Positions 58,852-64,000 of a stretch of 64,000 bases of DNA are shown in pieces. Source of the DNA: Marsupella aquatica (taxonomy: Eukaryota > Marchantiophyta); the NCBI GenBank assembly GCA_973895155.1, contig OZ316891.1, forward strand, positions 14,198,001 to 14,262,000. The letters are read 5' to 3'. A program made the position numbers and the translations under genes. Below the pieces are notes generated by a model. The model ran no database searches. It saw only the letters and a list, made by a program, of their open reading frames with translations, and had not been told where the DNA came from. How positions within the stretch are numbered: position 1 is the first letter of the stretch; every line of letters starts with the position of its first letter.

Positions 58852-61687
58852 GGCCCAACCACACATGTACAACGAGAGAGAGGAAAGCCTGCTTTGGTGA
58901 AAGGTACTTCAACTGAAACATTGCCAAAGAGGAGGAGCTCTAGACTATCAGAAGTTACCAAGGTGAACATGGCAGAGTTTGGTGATGATGGCTATGGTTC
59001 TCCTTCTGAGTATGACACTGAGGATTCTGACATTGGAGGGTCAGAACCAGAGAGTGCACAACAGGTAATGCTTGAACTTCATCATCCTAATAGGAAGGGA
59101 TCCTTGTCCCTTTTTCAAATTATATGTTGATATGCTTACGTTGTCCATGATGTAGGTACAGAAACAAAATCGTGGTCCTAAGAAGACTGGGCCTGGTGGA
59201 GGTGGGCTAGTGAGATGTTGGAAAGACCCAGACACTGGACTCTTATATGAAAGTGAGTGGATTGTACTGTTCTACTTTTCAGGTGTGTTTGGAAGTTGAT
59301 ATTCTACTTGGAAATGAAATTAATTGAAGTGCTTTGGTGTTGTGTGTTTGTTTAGTGGTTCCATCAGCATCTGAAGGCAGATCAGGTCAATCTGATGTAC
59401 TACATTCCAGAGGATCTTCAGGTAATACACAATCTGCTCGTCATGCATATGCAAGTACATTTGCTCAACTTTTCAATCATGTACATATTTTTTGATTGAA
59501 TGCATGTGTGTGCATTGCAGGAGGGGCCTCTGAGATGCGCAGGGAATGAAGGCATGCTAAGAAGCAGTTTGATAATACTGCCAAACAACGAAGGGATTGC
59601 GGAGAGGTGCCCAAACACATTAAAGTGAGTATTGTACTTGTTTGTAGATTTAGACAAATCTGATCCTCTCTGTTGTTGTGTGTATAAAACCTGGACTCTG
59701 CATAAATTCCAGAGTTATGATCTGACATTGTCTGTGAAATGCAGATTTATGACAATGATATTGATGATTCTGATGGCAACAAACAATACTGGCTGGAGGA
59801 ACTTCGTGGCAACGTACTCAGAGTCTTTGATGTATCAAAGCCAAAATGGACTGATCATCCACAAGTTCATACAACCACAGTGTGGAATAACATGGCAGCT
59901 AAGTGGGAGTATGTGGGTGGGGAATTTATTAACACCAAATTCCAGAGTCATTGTCGTGGCATATTGAAGAGAGAGCGCCATAAAATGCATGTTTATTGGA
60001 AGAAAGTTTGCAATGAGGATCCAACCAAACCTGGGCCATCTGGTGTTGATCCAAAGAAATGGGCAGCTTTGGTATCTCATTTTACCAGTCCAGCATTGAT
60101 ATCTTTGAGTAAACAGATGACTGATAAAAGAGCACGAGTGCAAGATACCTCTCACTTTGGAAGGGGAGGGCATGCTGCAGCAGCAAAGAGAATGGTAAAT
60201 TGTCTATCATTTTCACTATCAATTCTGTCTTGTTTGTGAATCTTGATGAAAACAAACTCTGTGATTTCTCATTCATTGTGTGTTTGAACAGAAGCAGAAG
60301 AGAGGATCAAGCCCAGGTATATCTGACCTGAAAGAAAACCATGGTAGTCAGGGTTCATTGCCAAAGGTGACAATGAGCCCATCATTGGCAAGTGCAGAAG
60401 GTCAGACTGGTAGTTTTGTGGGAGCAAAGGTGAGCCCATCATTGGCAAGTGGGGAGGGTAAAAGTGCTAGCTTACTGGGGCAAGGAAACAGACATGGATC
60501 AGCTGTGAGTATTGTCATACCAATTTGATTTGTACATCATTCTCCATTTGACAGAGCCAGTGTTGTGTCGTTTGTAAGTTTGACAGTGAGACTGTTGTGT
60601 TGGTTTGTGGTTCATTTACAGACCCCACATTCAAAAGAAGAGATCACTGCCATTGGGGCTGTGAAATTGGATGTCGCTGAGTTGAAAGGCACTGTGAGGG
60701 AGTTGACAAACATGATGACTACATGGATGGCACATCACCCCAGTAATGCACAAGTTCCAACAGTTGTGCCTAGTCACAGTAAGTTGACTACAACTACCAA
60801 ACAAGGTAGTAGAAAGCGATCTCTTACTTTTTCAGGCGATAATGAAGGTAAAATTCTCTATCATGTATACACTGTCCATTCAATGCAATTATTGTGATGT
60901 GTATATGTCATTGCATGTTTATAATGTTCTTGCATGTTTTTAGTGTGATTATATGTTGCTGGTGTATACATGTTTGTTTATGCATTTCTTTTGTGTGTGT
61001 TTTATGACAGCATCTTTAGGGGAGCCTCCTGTGTCGCAGGGAAGACCAACTGACACAGCTAACAGTACTCTAAAGCAAACTGAATTGGAAGTGAACCTTT
61101 TGCCATCTAAGTTGCCCAAAGAAGCCATTTCAGATGCCTTTCAGTTGCCAGAGGATAAGTAGACTCAGTTGACACCAGATGTAACCCCAGAATCATCTGA
61201 GTTGCCAAAAGAAACTCCCATTCCAAGTGAACAGGATGACACTCCATCAACTAGAAAGGGAAAGAAGAAAAGGAAGAAAGGATCCTCAACAAATGCATCA
61301 CCTGCACAGAAGAAACCAATGCAGTCTCCTAACCCCGTTGCAAAGGTAAATGTGTGTTTGATTTGAGTGTTCTTCTATCTTTCAATTTCTGTTTATTGCA
61401 TTTTTAACAAAATGTGTTGTTCACAGTTTGCAAGAGGAGATTTGGTGAAGATGAAGAGCGTTGTGGACAATTCCATGATAGTGGCAGAAGGTGAGGTGAC
61501 AGGGCTGCCAGGAGAAGATAAGTTTCATTGTGCAGATTTTGAAAGCCCTTTCTTGCGAGTGCGTGTGATTGAAGTGTTTGTAGATGTGGCATTGCCATTT
61601 GCCAATTCAGGGGAGAACCAGTCTAAATTATCTGATGTGAAAGGGATGAATTCCCTATGGAACTCTAGATTGCTTAAGAAGCAATAG
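58852..61687 (+). CDS. TNPA/Ptta (Transposase_24-like) protein, nine exons, two in-frame stops
   Basis: Exons 58852-59064, 59156-59252, 59356-59421, 59521-59624, 59745-60194, 60292-60504, 60622-60847, 61011-61345 and 61427-61687 all join with GT-AG borders and matching phase. The product has a basic/acidic N-terminus, then a central plant-transposase block in exon 5 (YWLEELRGNVLRVFDVSKPK; ILKRERHKMHVYWKKV; DPKKWAALVSHFTSPALISL; SHFGRGGHAAAAKRM) like Ptta/En-Spm accessory proteins. Exon 7 has a coiled-coil stretch (VKLDVAELKGTVRELTNMM). The last exon resembles the DUF8039-type end of such proteins (DNSMIVAEGEVTGLPGEDKF). Likely role: binding the subterminal repeats and supporting TNP2, as TNPA does in En/Spm. 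Two stops interrupt the frame: TGA at 59547-59549 (from CGA) and TAG at 61160-61162 (from CAG). The translation start lies upstream and was not found. Confidence 0.82.
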
Positions 61688-62290
61688 AAATAGCACTCTA
61701 TCAAGAAACAATAGACATGATAGAATGACAACTCTGTTTTTCTATAAACATGCAGAGTGATTGGTATGTCAGGTTGTAACAATTGACAATCTAATATTAT
61801 TGATGTCAATGTAATTTTGTTTCATAAATTTGCATTGAGTTCAATATTTACCGTGAGACTTATGAAGGTATCTTGTATGAATATCAATTGGATTTGTGAT
61901 ATATATCGAATGTTTCTTTAAGTTTTCATTTAGCAACTCTATTGAATGGCTTTGTAATATATGATTTTTGATTGACATCAAGTTTTATCTATCATGATCA
62001 CTTAAATTTGAATTTCTCCAAATCATTGAATACTTCGTCTGAATGACTGGCTTGAATGACTAAATGACTGGCTAGAATGACTGATGTAATGGTCATTATT
62101 CACAACTATCTTTGTGACCAATATGACTCAACTCTGGTCATTAAAGACATAGACTAAATGATTCAAAGAATGACATATACAATGACCTTTCTCATGGTCA
62201 TTATAAACAAGTCCACTATGACTCACTTTATGTCATTCAAGACATGTCATTAATGACTAATGTGTATCTTTACGTGTCTTCTCCCAATTG
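61688..62290. promoter_or_regulatory. CACTA right arm, 3' flank and ATGAC/GTCAT field
   Basis: AT-rich 3' flank of the TNPA-like gene to about 62030, probably with the poly(A) region. Frequent AATGACT, AATGACC and GTCATT words follow, in mirror arrangement to the left arm. No coding signal. Confidence 0.55.
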
Positions 62291-62291
62291 A

Positions 62292-62560
62292 ACCACGTGT
62301 CTCAATATGACTTGTTTATACTATAGTCATTTTGGACACGTCCAAAATGACCCAAATATATTGCCAAATGGTGAATCCTCTTTGAACCACGTGTCACTAT
62401 TTGATTTGTTATATAATGTACGTCATTTTGGACAAGTCCAAAATGACCAATGTTATTTGTTTTTTTATTGCCACGTGTCGTTGTGTGATTGGGTACGGGG
62501 ACCATCGACGATCAACGGCAATTGACCGTCGATGGTGATTTGTGTCGTCATTTTGGACCG
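62292..62560. repeat. CACTA right arm: tandem units with G-boxes and perfect palindromes
   Basis: Units start at CCACGTGTC (62292, 62386, 62471), about 85-94 bp apart. The first two contain the palindrome GTCATTTTGGAC-NN-GTCCAAAATGAC (62327-62352 and 62423-62448) with 12-bp perfect arms. A further inverted repeat has arms ACCATCGACG/CGTCGATGGT at about 62501-62535. The same GTCATTTTGGAC word occurs in the left arm. These are the best candidates for transposase or TNPA binding sites. Confidence 0.8.
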
Positions 62561-62771
62561 TTCAACATTTATGACCATATCATAAAAATGGTCATTTAGG
62601 ATAGTATGAAATGACCACATGTTTTTAGCGTCATTTGTCCAAAAGGACCGTGACCAAAATGTCCGTTGTGACGTGTCTGGAAAGACGAGAACAATTGCGT
62701 CATTGTTTTGTTAAAAAGACCTGATTAATAGTCATTGTTTCGGTCATAAAATACATTGTTTTCTACTAGTG

Positions 62772-63938
62772 TGTCCAGTCCATAACGATATCTCCAGGAA
62801 GAGTCACCAATTCCAAAATAGTTTGCATGAAACCCACAGGCAAGCGTGAATTTCTTGCAAATTGGAGCTCAAGAGTCGGGTCATGTCGCGGCAACGAAAA
62901 CCCAATGATGTTAGTGACGGAAGGGTCTTCTGCATTCGATAGTGGCCGGAACTTGGGGTCTTTCGGGACCCTTCCCTTTGACAAAATGCGGCAAAATATA
63001 TTAAGAGTAAGTGTGAATATCTGCAACACAGTTTCCCAATGAAGGCAGTATAAGAAAACAGACACATATATATTAGCACTTGGCGCTAGTCAACCCTTCA
63101 TCCTTACAAAAGATAAGTGAAGTGTAGATAAAGCGAATGCTGATAGTAGCGTCGGGCGCTAGTATGTGCAAGAGGAATTGTTACCTGAGTATCATATCGG
63201 GGTCTATACATTGGTGCAGTCATGACCACATGGTGGGTTGAAATACACTGGAAACTCTTAGAATCCTGGTAAGCGGCAATCACTTCAGATACCTGATCAT
63301 AGTCTCCTCTGTGTAAAATTGCAAGTAGGCCATCGTCAGCCAGGAACGGCTCCATGGCTCGGAAGAAAGAGCTGGGAATAGTGTAATCCTGAAGGTTCCA
63401 CTTGGGAACTTTCCGATCAAGAAGTGTTGGTTTTAATCCAGTGGGAATGTAGGTGAAACCAGCATCTACACCAAAGCCCCTCTCTTTTCCGCCACGCATT
63501 ACTCCCTTCTCTCTGTCTCCTGACTTTACCAATTCCTTTCCCCAGGCCTCAACTTTAGTAACCCACATGGGCTTCATCCCCTTGTTAAATACTGAATCGT
63601 AAAATTTGTTTAAATTGGACTCCACAAAACAGTGTCTAGAACACCTTTGTTTAAAATTCCCGACATCTCTCTGGAGTCCACAGGAAATAACGTCTCGAGT
63701 AGATGATGTTGCTCTGTCCTCATCGGCGCCTCTCTTTTTCTTTTTCTTAGTGCTAGTTGTGTCAACAGGGACAATGGATTTGCCAGCACCATCCGGGGTC
63801 CCTTGATCCGGGGTTTCTTGAGCTCCAGTGTTTGCCTCCGATGCCTGAGGAGTTGCATCATTCTTCCCTTCGGCAGCCGGGACCTTCGTGTCGGACTTTT
63901 GACCTCTTGTTAGGCACAGAAACTTGCATGAGTCCAAC
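62772..63938 (-). CDS. N6/N4 DNA methyltransferase-like gene, 5' part (split by CACTA insertion; runs off the window)
   Basis: Minus-strand exon 63938-63185 opens after an AG acceptor and encodes a linker rich in Glu/Ala/Thr, a KKKKKRG nuclear-localisation-like patch, and then LQDYTIPSSFFRAMEPFLAD-DGLLAIL, which fits the helix and strand that follow the catalytic motif in N6_N4_Mtase proteins. A 164-bp GT-AG intron leads in phase to exon 63020-62772, ending LPVGFMQTILELVTLPGDIV-MDW plus T, where the transposon begins. With one TGT removed the frame continues at 43955 as VGSGST. The catalytic (D/S/N)PP(Y/F/W) motif is not visible here and, if present, must lie in exons beyond 64000. Otherwise the protein is a non-catalytic relative. 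The first two coding exons seen have no stop codons, so the gene looked intact before the insertion. Alternative: a domesticated or repeat-borne gene. Confidence 0.75.
63074..63161. repeat. Two palindromic TAGCGYC motifs within a methyltransferase-gene intron
   Basis: TAGCACTTGGCGCTA (63074-63088) and TAGCGTCGGGCGCTA (63147-63161) both lie in the 63184-63021 intron. They could pair as hairpins in the pre-mRNA. Confidence 0.65.
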
Positions 63939-63947
63939 CTTTCAGAC

Positions 63948-63962
63948 TAGCGCCAGGCACTA
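63948..63962. repeat. Palindromic motif TAGCGCCAGGCACTA next to a splice acceptor
   Basis: The motif ends 8 bases before the presumed acceptor of exon 63938-63185, on the intron side. It belongs to the five-member family at 43088, 43152, 63074, 63147 and here. Confidence 0.65.
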
Positions 63963-64000
63963 TTAATCAAAGGAATTTCCAAATGAAACTTCTTCATAAG

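Larger units (their letters stand above)
43959..62771 (+). mobile_element. Complete CACTA (En/Spm) DNA transposon
   Basis: The left end reads CACTAGAAGAAAACA (43959-43973). The right end, reverse-complemented, reads CACTAGTAGAAAACA (62757-62771), giving a 15-bp terminal inverted repeat with one mismatch. Directly outside both ends stands TGT (43956-43958 and 62772-62774), the 3-bp target duplication typical of the superfamily. Inside are long subterminal arrays rich in GTCATT/AATGAC on both sides and three plus-strand genes: EDM2-like PHD protein, TNP2-type transposase and TNPA/Ptta-like protein. Size is about 18.8 kb, much of it left-arm satellite. It interrupts a coding exon of the minus-strand methyltransferase-like gene. 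The ends are intact and could be mobilised in trans, but the transposase and TNPA-like genes contain premature stops. Confidence 0.96.

Overview
The window is nuclear DNA of a plant. Two intact multi-exon host genes have clear plant homologues: a DUF506 protein, and an alpha/beta-hydrolase like Arabidopsis At4g12830 with a plastid transit peptide. The mobile DNA is also of plant type (CACTA/En-Spm, Ty3/Gypsy, LINE and a tRNA-derived SINE). A seed-free land plant is my guess, because a bacterial-type N4/N6 DNA methyltransferase-like gene is present. I cannot name the species. Exon joins were made by hand from splice consensus, reading-frame phase and family knowledge.

Layout. 970-3119 (minus) is the three-exon DUF506 gene. 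3120-18300 is gene-poor, with microsatellites, a MITE pair, a dispersed repeat and short tandem arrays. 18309-19430 (minus) is a decayed LINE 3' end. 21641-22197 holds a SINE-like head, a duplication and a strong hairpin. 24396-29522 (minus) is the 13-exon hydrolase gene. 29523-40400 is again gene-poor, with a minisatellite, long C runs and LINE remnants. 40430-42960 (minus) is a decayed Ty3/Gypsy polyprotein whose integrase is followed by a PHD finger.

The most striking object fills 43959-62771. It is a structurally complete CACTA transposon of about 18.8 kb with 15-bp terminal inverted repeats (one mismatch) and a perfect 3-bp target duplication (TGT). It sits in an exon of a minus-strand methyltransferase-like gene, whose two halves lie at 62772-63938 and 43242-43958. 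Removing the element and one TGT restores the reading frame through the SAM-binding loop.

The element carries three plus-strand genes: an EDM2-like multi-PHD protein (53144-53803), a TNP2/TNPD-type transposase (54404-58421) and a nine-exon TNPA/Ptta-like DNA-binding protein (about 58852-61687). Its left arm holds six 83-bp repeats and six repeats of about 577 bp, each of the latter with a 30-bp palindrome. Its right arm holds 12-bp-arm palindromes and CACGTG boxes. The transposase and TNPA-like genes have three in-frame stops, each one C-to-T step from CAG or CGA, which is what decay of methylated plant DNA would produce. EDM2 is a host regulator of silencing at intronic heterochromatin, so an EDM2-like reader inside a transposon is the best candidate here for an undescribed system (inference).
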